DNA from: Theocolax elegans
Lineage: Eukaryota > Arthropoda > Insecta > Hymenoptera > Cerocephalidae
Direction of reading: 5' to 3'
Length of the DNA stretch: 64,000 nt
Assembly: GCA_026168455.1 (NCBI GenBank)
Contig: CM047425.1
Span: 1,462,001 to 1,526,000 of the forward strand
Part shown: positions 49,501-61,500 of the stretch, one piece after another
Position numbering within the stretch: the first letter of the stretch is position 1
Layout: each line of letters starts with the position of its first letter
Translations under genes and position numbers: made by a program
The notes under the pieces: generated by a model
What the model was told of the DNA's origin: nothing
The model's database searches: none
The model's input: only the letters and a program-made list of their open reading frames with translations

Positions 49501-52500
49501 GAAGTGATAAAACCGTTGAAGTTATATTGATTGAAAAATGAATTTTTGTAACTGTTGGTAAAAAAGTTGGGTAATAATGATAATAAAAATTATACCTTGA
49601 ATTATTAATTTCATAATTATTACGACCGAGTAAAACAGGTTAATTTTTACATATATTCAATAAGATCTATTGTATAATATTATCATGAAATATTTCATTA
49701 AAAACTCAACTACAGAAGACTGGATAAATGAATAATAAGTCATAATTTCAAAAATCTATTTTTTTTAAATTAGAAGCATATTAATTTATGATGTACGTTG
49801 TTTAGTCGATAATAATCAGAAATACTACCTCTTTAAAAATGTTTTAATAAATAAATTAATTATGAAGAATAATGACAAATAGATTAAAAAATATTACTGA
49901 ACGTGATCCTAAAGTCAATTTTATCCTCTACTTCACCAACCTAAAATTGTATAATTCCAAATATTAAAAAAATATATGCGTGTATGAAATTCCAAAAATT
50001 TTTTGCTTTTCGTTTATCAATAATTTATACATGTCCTAAATTTTAAACCGAAAAAATATATAACTTATTGAAAAATATTTATTTTGTACAATTTGTGGTC
50101 ATGTTCGACGACTTAAAAATTATTTTTAAATTTAAAGTAAAGAATTTGTCAGAAAGTAGTAAATATTTCAGTTTAAAATTTATTACTCAGAACTCTTAAA
50201 TCATCGTGAGTTAATGTCCCTTTTTAATCATGTCCATATCATTTTTTAAGGTAGGATAAAAACTAAGTTCAGAACTCCGTTCCACAATCATTCAAAAAAT
50301 TACTTTTCAAGCTCAGCTGGAATAGCGACAACGTCCAACACTTGGCAAGCAAAACCAGCATGATACCATTTATCAAGACCCTCGAGCTCACGACCTGATA
50401 AAAAAGAGAACTTTAAAATATCAAATCTAAAACATAATCTACAAAATTTACTCATATTTACCGTAGCAATATCTCTAATACGAATCGGTATCATGTAATC
50501 GTTCGACATTTTATTACCATAGCTAAATATGAGCAATAAATTTTGGGTTTGATCACCGTAAATATTAACGATAGCGACTCGTCGTCTGCTAATTCGGCAT
50601 CGTCGATGATGATAACCCAAAATCTTTCAAAACAACTGCTCGTCAGTGCATCAAAAGTTTCTTCAAAATTTTTTACGTCCTCTCATCGTCCATTCCTTCC
50701 AAATCGGATGTCATTTGGAAGTTCACGTTGAACACGTGGTTCAACGCAGCTAATTTAGGGTAGTCAGTTTCTGGAAAGTGAGAGTACAATTTTTCTTGCT
50801 TCTCTTTCATCGGTGAAGCTTCCGAGATGTCCAAAGGTACGAAATATATCATACGTAGTAAAACGTATGGTAGCTGTTGGATTAAGGTAAGGATAGATGT
50901 GTAAGTGCTAATACAAAATTACCGCGATTAAAATTACCGACTGAACAAAATATTCATTTTTGTATTAGTTGTATTTAGTGAAAAACAGTGGTCCAACTGT
51001 CATTTTTTGAGTACGTAACTTAGTATACAGGTAGAGCAATAAAAAAATGAGACTCGTTACTTTTCGTACTCGCTCCAAGTAAATTTTAACGGTGTATACT
51101 GTTATATTGTATATTACCTATCAGTTTAATATAAAGGTATGTATAATCGACTAACAAAATAACCAAATTTTGTGGCATCAAAATTGTGTTTATAGTTTTC
51201 TTTTAGTTGAAACCCACAAACCCTAAATCAAACTCAATAACGCCAAACCCCGAAATTACAAACTCATAAATTCCCAACACAAACTTACAAATGTTAAGTA
51301 CTAATTCATATCCAAATTTCAGACTTACAATTTCGAAATCCACATTCAATAAATCTCAAATTTATAAACCACAAATCCAAAATTTATAAACATTAAACCT
51401 CTCATCATACCCATAAATCTCAAACCCAGAAAATACCAACTTCAAATCCTAGACCTACTAATTTACAATTCCAAAAATTCCGAACATAAACATAACATTA
51501 CAAATACCTCATAAACTGTGGTATCTCAGACCCACGAATTCCAAACATACAAACCTCAATTTTATACAAATTTAAACCCACAAATCCGCATACCCAAAAC
51601 CCCAAACTTCTAAATCCGCAAATTCCAAACACAAACTTAAAATTACTAAATCCCAAGCGCCTCGGATTCGATTCGGCATTCCAATGACTTTATAAGTCAC
51701 GAAAGCCGTCAAGAGTCACCTATGGGATCGGTTTACCACAATCGGAGGCCACTTGAACAGTGTACCGAAACTCGTTACTGGGGCCCACCGCCTTACGACG
51801 GCTAGCCTAGAGTCGTAATTCTCGGTTAGAATGCGGCGGTGTTTAGCTCACCGCCGTCGTCCGCTTTCGAACATAAGCGGCATCCGGGTTAATCTCGCTT
51901 CACCCGTCAAGCCTGCTTGCAACCACACACCCCGCAGAGTCCAACCCAATACTGGGGACACGCTGGTGTTTCACTTTCGACTCAGAGGTACACCAACGTG
52001 GGGCTCGGATCCCAGTCCCTGCGTACCAGAGTAAAGTCATCCTGGTCCAACTGTCGACATGCCGAAGCACGCCTCCCTATTACTCCCCGGATCCCCGGGG
52101 AGGTTTTGCGGTAGGTGGCCTAACGTTCGAATGAATGCAGTTAGCAGGAGAAACTCCTTTGCATTCCGTGAAGCGTTAGATCCCTCTATTCTCGTCGTTC
52201 AGACGAGGCCGTTCAAATCAAGGGTTCTAACTTTTCCACGATAGGATTCAACTGGCGTTCCCTGTTGAGAGAAGCCCTTAAGTACTCTGTACGGACTGGA
52301 GAGTCTGATGAGAGAGTCTGACCAGCTTCACAGTACAGTGCTTCATGCATGATTGCCAGGGGAGTGGCCGTTTCCTCGAAACATCCGCTCTTTGACTATC
52401 ACACGGGTTAGGCGTCTTTGGAGTCTGGGGTCGGTCTCTGGGGTTGTCCTCAAGTTCCAGCTTAGAAGGTTCTATGTACCTTTTAGCAAACTTATTGAAT

Positions 52501-55500
52501 GCCTGGTACAATTCCCGGCTACTCACCAGTAAACTCGGTTCGCATGACCACGTGTGACCATGTTGCCGGACCAAATTAACCAGGGTTTTCCGGATCTCAA
52601 CTACGCAGGGACAATCGAAGAGTATGTGACTAGAAGTTTGTTCCTCTCCACATTCAAATCTTGAATCTTCGCTCAACCCGAATCGGTTCAGGTAAGACTT
52701 AAAAGATCCGTGTCCCGTTAGGAACTGCGATGTGTAGTGGTTAGGCTTTAGCCACCCCTTTCGCATCCTGTCATCAACACTGCTGAAGAACTTGTGTGTT
52801 TCTGAACCTTTGCCCGTGGTATCCCATCTTCTCTGCCATTGCTCCATGATTTGCTTTCGAACTGTATCTTTCTCAATGGCAGTCGGATCTTTCGGGTCTC
52901 CACTACGGCTCCGTTCGATTGGTTCGTCTGACGGTTGGACAACTTCGCTACGTCTGATATGGTAATGAGCCACCCTCTCATCTAACATTAAGTCGATGGG
53001 AGGAGAGGCAGAGATCACCTGAAGTGCCTCATGGGAGACAGTGCTATACGCTTTCGAAATCCAGACTAGGGTCTTCCTTTGCAAAGTAGCAAGGATTCTC
53101 CTGCTGTGATTGTTAGTCTTGTTCCACCATCCTGCCGCACCGTAGGCGACAATTGGGATGAAGAGGCACTTATATATCAGACTGAGGGATCTTTCTTTCA
53201 TCCCCCAATTCGCGCCAGAGAGGAGATGTAGTCAACCGAGACGGTCGAACCACTTATTCTGCACGTTTTTAACGTGCTGAATGACTCCAAATCTAGGTTC
53301 GAATGTGACGCCCAGGTACTTCATTTCTTTAAGCATACGAATGTTTTGGCCTCCCAATTTAACTTTGGGAGGTTTGCTTGAGTCAAGTTTGCCTTTCAAT
53401 AATATCATTCCCGATTTGGGAATTGATACTTCCAGTTTAAATAGTTTGCACCAATTCTCGACAATGTTCATCATACGCTGCGCCTCTGTTTCAAGGTGAC
53501 GCCGGCTCTTGCCTTCGACGATTGTTATAATGTCGTCGGCATATGCTATCGAATTAAAGCCAGCGTCGTGAAACTCTTTGAGTAGGGTGTCATAGTCTAA
53601 GTTCCATCCAAGTGGACCAAAAATAGACCCCTGTGGGCAACCTTTAGTTACTTCCTTTGGTGCTTCGTCGTACGTAACTCTCATGCACACCGTTCGATCT
53701 TGGAAGTAACTTTGTATAAGGTGGTTACGTGCGACAGTCGTACCTGATAATTCTATGGCTGTGAATGTTGTCATTAACGACCCACTTCATTAACGACGTT
53801 TCGATGAGGAAGGAGGGTGACGCCAGGGTGATTGAAACCATCATAAAAATGGTTTCTCCTAATCTCAAAATGCTCCGTCAAAATTTGAACTGTATTATAT
53901 TTATTAATACTTCTTAAAAACAATATACGCACCCTATAAACGATGAAAATCCAAGACAAACAACTCGCAAATTGATCGTTGTAGTTTGCGGCATCGCCAT
54001 CAAGAATGCCGATTCTGAATCTTCTCAAAATCGTAACCGTTAAATGTAACTGTTTCAATAGAAACATCGATTTCAAATTTATAAGAATTGAATTCGTTGG
54101 AATTGAATAACCCATTGTTTTTATCGTTTGTTCGAACGATTTCAACGCCTCGGTGGTTAATCCGCTTTCAAGATAACACCTGCCACGTAAGGTTAGGATT
54201 TTACCTTTCAAATACGGCAAAACAATCAATTCGTCTTCAACTGAATTGTAGATCTGAAATAGGTATTATCAATTTATAATATATAACTTATATAGGTAAA
54301 TTAAAAAAAATGATTATTATTTACTTGACTAATAAGAGAATCGCCTTCGTTTAACAGTTTCATTGCTTGCGGAATATTGAGGGTCGATATGCAGACTTCT
54401 ACGAATTCCAGAATAGCAGTTAGTAAAAGTTTTTTTACGCCTGTAGACAGAAGTATTATGGCATGTTTTTAAAAAATATGTGGACATATTCTAAAACTTA
54501 ATGTATTAAAGATGATAGGAAAGGTTTCTTTATAACATAGTATTTTTAGAAAGGGATTGATATTTCTAACCTCAAAATGATTTTCAATTTTTATCATAAT
54601 AATGGGTGGGCTCCGATTTGTCGAAGGTTCATTCGAAATGTGTGCGATATTTCGTATTTTAAAAATTAGAATCTAGAAAACTAGAATCGGATATCTTAAA
54701 ATATAAGGAAGGGCCTGACGTTTCGATTTTTCTCAGAAAATATCATTTTTTTAATAATAATTGAATAAATAATTTTTGATCGGTATTTAAAAATCTGGAC
54801 GTTCAAGGTTTTTTAAAAAATGCATTCTTTTGTTTCTAAAAAAATGTAAAAAGTAATCATTTTCTGAGATCGACATCTTTTTAATAACATTATTTATTAC
54901 TTCATTATTTTCAACAAGGTAGAAACAAAGAATAGTATATTCAAAAGTACCTGGATATATCTAACCTAAAAAATAAAAAATTGTACCAAAAGTTTCTTAT
55001 AATGTGTGATATAAAAAGAAAGTAGTACTCTCTATCATTCCTAACCTCAAAACATAAAAAGTAACGAAATTTCTACCAAAAAATAAAATACTATCATAAA
55101 TAATATCTTACCTATACCACGGCAATGTTCCATAACATGTGTGTAAACGGTTAATAGCTGTAAATTACACTCGCAATTGGTAAAATCAGCGTTGATGAAT
55201 GTATAAGTTGGAGATTTTTCAATTGGTTTGCAAATACTCAATAGCCCTAAATTATTGTCACTTTTGTTGATACTTTGATCTGAATCTAGATTTTATAAAA
55301 ACAAAGGGATCCGTTAAATATTATTTTATTTTTATTTTTTCACTTTTTAATTTGTAAACTTTTTTAAATATATTAATAGCTTTTTTTTTTAACATTTTGA
55401 CATTTTTAAATATTTTTTTAATGTTATTATATATTCAACCTTATAAGGCTGGGATAACAGATGGAGACTTACAATAAAACTTGACCATTTCTTAGTCATT

Positions 55501-58500
55501 AGTAAAATACTCGAATAACTTTTTTCAATTCCTGGCTTTAAGGTTGAGGTTAAGATACGTTAATTGTTATTTATCGAATTTTTAAATTTTAACGTACTTG
55601 ACGACTTAAATTCTTGAATTAGTTGTTCGAAATCGCTGATCATCGAAATTCTGGATTCGTTGTTGTTGATTGTGCTGGATGGTTTTTTCTTTCCGATATC
55701 TTTGAGCGTGGATTCACCAAGGAGCTTGTTGAATTGACCACCGCCACATGCGGCACAGCGTCTCGTAGTTTGTTGGAGGTACTTTAGTGCTTTGCTGTGG
55801 AACTCGACTTTTTGATTTTCGGTAAGTAAACTGAAGTAATCAAAAATTCGAAATGATCGTTGTTATTATAGATACACATTTATTTGGTTGTATTTATTGT
55901 TAGGTATTCCTATTGGAAATTAGGTTTTGAGGTTAGGTTGAAACTATTTTTTTTGGTATGGAGTTATTGGCTAGATCTGGAAAAACATATGTCTTGTAAC
56001 AGAAACATTGATATCCAGTAACTTAGCAAAAAATGATCGTTGTGAGTTAAAGTTAAAACATTTCTTGTGTGTTTTTTTATGATGATAATAAAAAATCTCT
56101 CATAAATGATTTCATTTCCCCTATAGGCAACCATTTTTGGTCATAAGCTAGGGATTCCATGATTATTTTTGCTGAAATGGGCAAAGAAACGTTTCATAAA
56201 GAATTTGACTTGCATTAACAATAGCCTATTGGCAATCGAATATTGTAAAATTTAATTAAAATATAGTACGGGCATAAATTATGAATCTTATGCACAAATT
56301 CACGCGAAGAAGTCTGATTCCTTTTAGTTTAAAAAACATTTTTTCTATAATACTTCAATTTCCGTCATATATGACCATTTAGAAATTAATCATTAAGAAG
56401 TTAAGTAAAACTATATAATCCATCCTAATCCATTTTCTAACCTCAAAAAGACATTTCACTAGGATTATCAATTAACAAACTGATATTATATGTTACCCGT
56501 AAGTAGTCTCACGAAACATAACTAATTTGAATCTCATCAAACCACAAGATGCGTAATCAGGAAAATCCGCTAGAGCCTCTAGGTGTAAACAATATCCTCG
56601 TCAAAATGAAAAGAAAAAATACGTTACATATTAAAATCATGGAAACTCACCTGAAATTACAATCCCCTTGCAATCGCAACGAATTTGACATGAAAACATA
56701 TTATCTTGTGATTTTCGAAATGACGTTGTGGTGGTTTTCGTACTCTTATTGTGATCGTCACCAAAAGCACAACCTATAATCCGCAACTCGAAAAGCTTGA
56801 CTATAGCTGAAAAGTAAAAATATTGGAATAAATTAAATGACATTCATCCGACAATACGTATAGGTAACAATAATATGATTACACGATCCTATGTCGCGTT
56901 CCGAAGTCCCGTGCATCAGTCTTTCCAGCATTTTTCTGTCGATAATTTCACCCAACGTTGCTGCACATTTCAGCAAAAATTGATCGAGCGGGGTTAACGA
57001 ATCGTACAATTTTAAAAGTAGAGCTATGAAAAAAATGTGTAAATAATTAACTAATCGTAGAATGAATTGAGGTTAGGAATAACGGAAAACGGACTGACCG
57101 TCCATTGTGATCTCGGTACCAAAATCGTGCGATGCTATGTTCTCCGAGAGTAAGCAAACTTTTTGATCTTCCGTGGCGTTGTAATATTTTTCATCTTCGT
57201 TTTCCTTGGTACTCTCCTTAAACATGTACATTGTGATAGAATAAGAAAAGATAATTAAAAAAAATTTATTAATTGTAGAATAAAACTACACACCATTAAA
57301 CTCGATCTGTACATTTCCCATCTCCTCAGATCCTCGTCTGAGACGGTTGATGGAATTCCAGATTCTTCTGGGAATCTGTCGACGTTTCGAATTTCCGTTA
57401 GATGAATCGAATGTCAAACTCGTTGCGTTACCATCCGAGTAATTTTACCGACTAAAGAGTACAAAATTCAATGTTTAGCCAATATTATTAAGGAACACTG
57501 TACGAAAATATAAAACCAAAAGAGTATTCATTCTTAGTCGGTCAAATCACTAATTGGTAACGCAACGAGTTTGACAACCTTTTGAGTAAAGTGATATACA
57601 AATACCTTCTGAGCATGTAAATCGGCGGTGTCACTAGACCGATTTTGTATATATGTTGTCTTGGTAAATTTTCTATTGCCATAGCTTTGGATTGTATTAA
57701 ACTTATCAAGTAACTTTCTATCCATCCTGGACTTCCGCCGCTTCTTTCTTGAATTAACCTACGATACAATTGTAGTGACTAATGCATTTTTAGAAAAATA
57801 ATTTTCTGATATAACTGAATGTAGACGTTAAATATAAATGATTGCCGACATTGACTGATTTGAAATTTCAAAGTCATTAAATATGACCTTAAATGTGTCG
57901 GAATGTATGTCGGTAAACGTATAGGCAAACCTGTTGGTAAGTATGCCGGTAAGTTTAAATGTTAGCATATCGGTAAGTAGTCTCACGAAACATAACTAAT
58001 TTGAATCTCATCAAACCACAAGATGCGTAATCAGGAAAATCCGCTAGAGCCTCTAGGTGTAAACAATATCCTCGTCAAAATGAAAAGAAAAAATACGTTA
58101 CATATTAAAATCATGGAAACTCACCTGAAATTACAATCCCCTTGCAATCGCAACGAATTTGACATGAAAACATATTATCTTGTGATTTTCGAAATGACGT
58201 TGTGGTGGTTTTCGTACTCTTATTGTGATCGTCACCAAAAGCACAACCTATAATCCGCAACTCGAAAAGCTTGACTATAGCTGAAAAGTAAAAATATTGG
58301 AATAAATTAAATGACATTCATCCGACAATACGTATAGGTAACAATAATATGATTACACGATCCTATGTCGCGTTCCGAAGTCCCGTGCATCAGTCTTTCC
58401 AGCATTTTTCTGTCGATAATTTCACCCAACGTTGCTGCACATTTCAGCAAAAATTGATCGAGCGGGGTTAACGAATCGTACAATTTTAAAAGTAGAGCTA

Positions 58501-61500
58501 TGAAAAAAATGTGTAAATAATTAACTAATCGTAGAATGAATTGAGGTTAGGAATAACGGAAAACGGACTGACCGTCCATTGTGATCTCGGTACCAAAATC
58601 GTGCGATGCTATGTTCTCCGAGAGTAAGCAAACTTTTTGATCTTCCGTGGCGTTGTAATATTTTTCATCTTCGTTTTCCTTGGTACTCTCCTTAAACATG
58701 TACATTGTGATAGAATAAGAAAAGATAATTAAAAAAAATTTATTAATTGTAGAATAAAACTACACACCATTAAACTCGATCTGTACATTTCCCATCTCCT
58801 CAGATCCTCGTCTGAGACGGTTGATGGAATTCCAGATTCTTCTGGGAATCTGTCGACGTTTCGAAATTTCCGTTAGATGAATCGAATGTCAAACTCGTTG
58901 CGTTACCATCCGAGTAATTTTACCGACTAAAGAGTACAAAATTCAATGTTTAGCCAATATTATTAAGGAACACTGTACGAAAATATAAAACCAAAAGAGT
59001 ATTCATTCTTAGTCGGTCAAATCACTAATTGGTAACGCAACGAGTTTGACAACCTTTTGAGTAAAGTGATATACAAATACCTTCTGAGCATGTAAATCGG
59101 CGGTGTCACTAGACCGATTTTGTATATATGTTGTCTTGGTAAATTTTCTATTGCCATAGCTTTGGATTGTATTAAACTTATCAAGTAACTTTCTATCCAT
59201 CCTGGACTTCCGCCGCTTCTTTCTTGAATTAACCTACGATACAATTGTAGTGACTAATGCATTTTTAGAAAAATAATTTTCTGATATAACTGAATGTAGA
59301 CGTTAAATATAAATGATTGCCGACATTGACTGATTTGAAATTTCAAAGTCATTAAATATGACCTTAAATGTGTCGGAATGTATGTCGGTAAACGTATAGG
59401 CAAACCTGTTGGTAAGTATGCCGGTAAGTTTAAATGTTAGCATATCGGTAAGTATGTCGGTAAATCTGTCCGTCATTGTGTCAATAAACGTATTGATAAA
59501 TATGTAAGCGCGTCATCGGTAATTAAAGTACAAAAGAATTAAGAATTGAGTATGTAGTATTGAATTAATAATCTGATAATAAATATAGAAGTGATAAAAC
59601 CGTTGAAGTTATATTGATTGAAAAATGAATTTTTGTAACTGTTGGTAAAAAAAGTTGGGTAATAATGATAAATAAAAAATTATACCTTGAATTATTAATT
59701 TCATAATTATTACCGACCGAGTAAAACAGGTTAATTTTTACATATATTCAATAAGATCTATTGTATAATATTATCATGAAATATTTCATTAAAAACTCAA
59801 CTACAGAAGACTGGATAAATGAATAATAAGTCATAATTTCAAAAATCTATTTTTTTTAAATTAGAAGCATATTAATTTATGATGTACGTTGTTTAGTCGA
59901 TAATAATCAGAAATACTACCTCTTTAAAAATGTTTTAATAAAATAAATTAATTATGAAGAATAATGACAAATAGATTAAAAAATATTACTGAACGTGATC
60001 CTAAAGTCAATTTTTATCCTCTACTTCACCAACCTAAAATTGTATAATTCCAAATATTAAAAAAATATATGCGTGTATGAAATTCCAAAAATTTTTTGCT
60101 TTTCGTTTATCAATAATTTATACATGTCCTAAATTTTAACCGAAAAAATATATAACTTATTGAAAAATATTTATTTTTGTACAATTTGTGGTCATGTTCG
60201 ACGACTTAAAAATTATTTTTAAATTTAAAGTAAAGAATTTGTCAGAAAGTAGTAAATATTTCAGTTTAAAATTTATTACTCAGAACTCTTAAATCATCGT
60301 GAGTTAATGTCCCTTTTTAATCATGTCCATATCATTTTTTAAGGTAGGATAAAAACTAAGTTCAGAACTCCGTTCCACAATCATTCAAAAAATTACTTTT
60401 CAAGCTCAGCTGGAATAGCGACAACGTCCAACACTTGGCAAGCAAAACCAGCATGATACCATTTATCAAGACCCTCGAGCTCAACGACCTGATAAAAAAG
60501 AGAACTTTAAATATCAAATCTAAAACATAATCTACAAAATTTACTCAATATTTACCGTAGCAATATCTCTAATACGAATCGGTATCATGTAATCGTTCGA
60601 CATTTTATTACCATAGCTAAATATGAGCAATAAATTTTTGGGTTTGATCACCGTAAATATTAACGATATCGACTCGTCGTCTGCTAATTCGGCATCGTCG
60701 ATGATGATAACCCAAAATCTTTCAAAACAACTGCTCGTCAAGTGCATCAAAAGTTTCTTCAAAATTTTTTTACGTCCTCTCTCGTCCATTCCTTCCAAAT
60801 CGGATGTCATTTGGAAGTTCACGTTGAACACGTGGTTCAACGCAGCTAATTTAGGGTAGTCAGTTTCTGGAAAGTGAGAGTACAATTTTTCTTGCTTCTC
60901 TTTCATCGGTGAAGCTTCCGAGATGTCCAAAGGTACGAAATATATCATACGTAGTAAAACGTATGGTAGCTGTTGGATTAAGGTAAGGATAGATGTGTAA
61001 GTGCTAATACAAAATTACCGCGATTAAAATTACCGACTGAACAAAATATTCATTTTTGTATTAGTTGTATTTAGTGAAAAACAGTGTCCAACTGTCATTT
61101 TTTGAGTACGTAACTTAGTATACAGGTAGAGCAATAAAAAAATGAGACTCGTTACTTTTCGTACTCGCTCCAAGTAAATTTTAACGGTGTATACTGTTAT
61201 ATTGTATATTACCTATCAGTTTAATATAAAGGTATGTATAATCGACTAACAAAATAACCAAAATTTTGTGGCATCAAAATTTTGTTTATAGTTTTCTTTT
61301 AGTTGAAACCCACAAACCCTAAATCAAACTCAATAACGCCAAACCCCGAAATTACAAAACTCATAAATTCCCAACACAAACTTACAAATGTTAAGTACTA
61401 AATTCATATCCAAATTTCAGACTTACAATTTCGAAATCCACATTCAATAAATCTCAAATTTATAAACCACAAATCCAAAATTTATAAACATTAAACCTCT

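Larger units (their letters stand above)
45340..50873 (-). pseudogene. Duplicate set of cyclase exons, copy X, with many frameshifts
   Basis: Counterparts of the exons at 53933-60969 are present in the same order, each with flanking intron sequence. Several are broken by indels. The copy of exon 54325-54440 has lost three single bases. The copy of 59081-59233 has gained a C (GTCCTTGG for GTCTTGG). The copies of 53933-54253 and 60556-60969 have several one-base changes of length. Splice sites are mostly kept. Because copy Y is open throughout, Y is taken as the functional set. Copy X is either a pseudogenised duplicate or an error-rich assembly duplicate. Confidence 0.75.

Noticed and set aside
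51655..52277. rRNA or structural RNA in the GC-rich block
   Set aside because: No rRNA core motif is visible. Its position directly after a non-LTR ORF2 on the minus strand fits a retroelement 3' UTR.
47944..58253. Plus-strand open frame starting MRNQENPLEPLG, present three times, as a conserved gene
   Set aside because: It recurs only because the underlying cyclase exons are duplicated. On the minus strand the same bases encode the cyclase exon with proper splice sites.
56651..59233. Both tandem exon sets used in one cyclase transcript
   Set aside because: The phases at the junction do not match (1 to 2), and the connecting exon copy lacks its donor.
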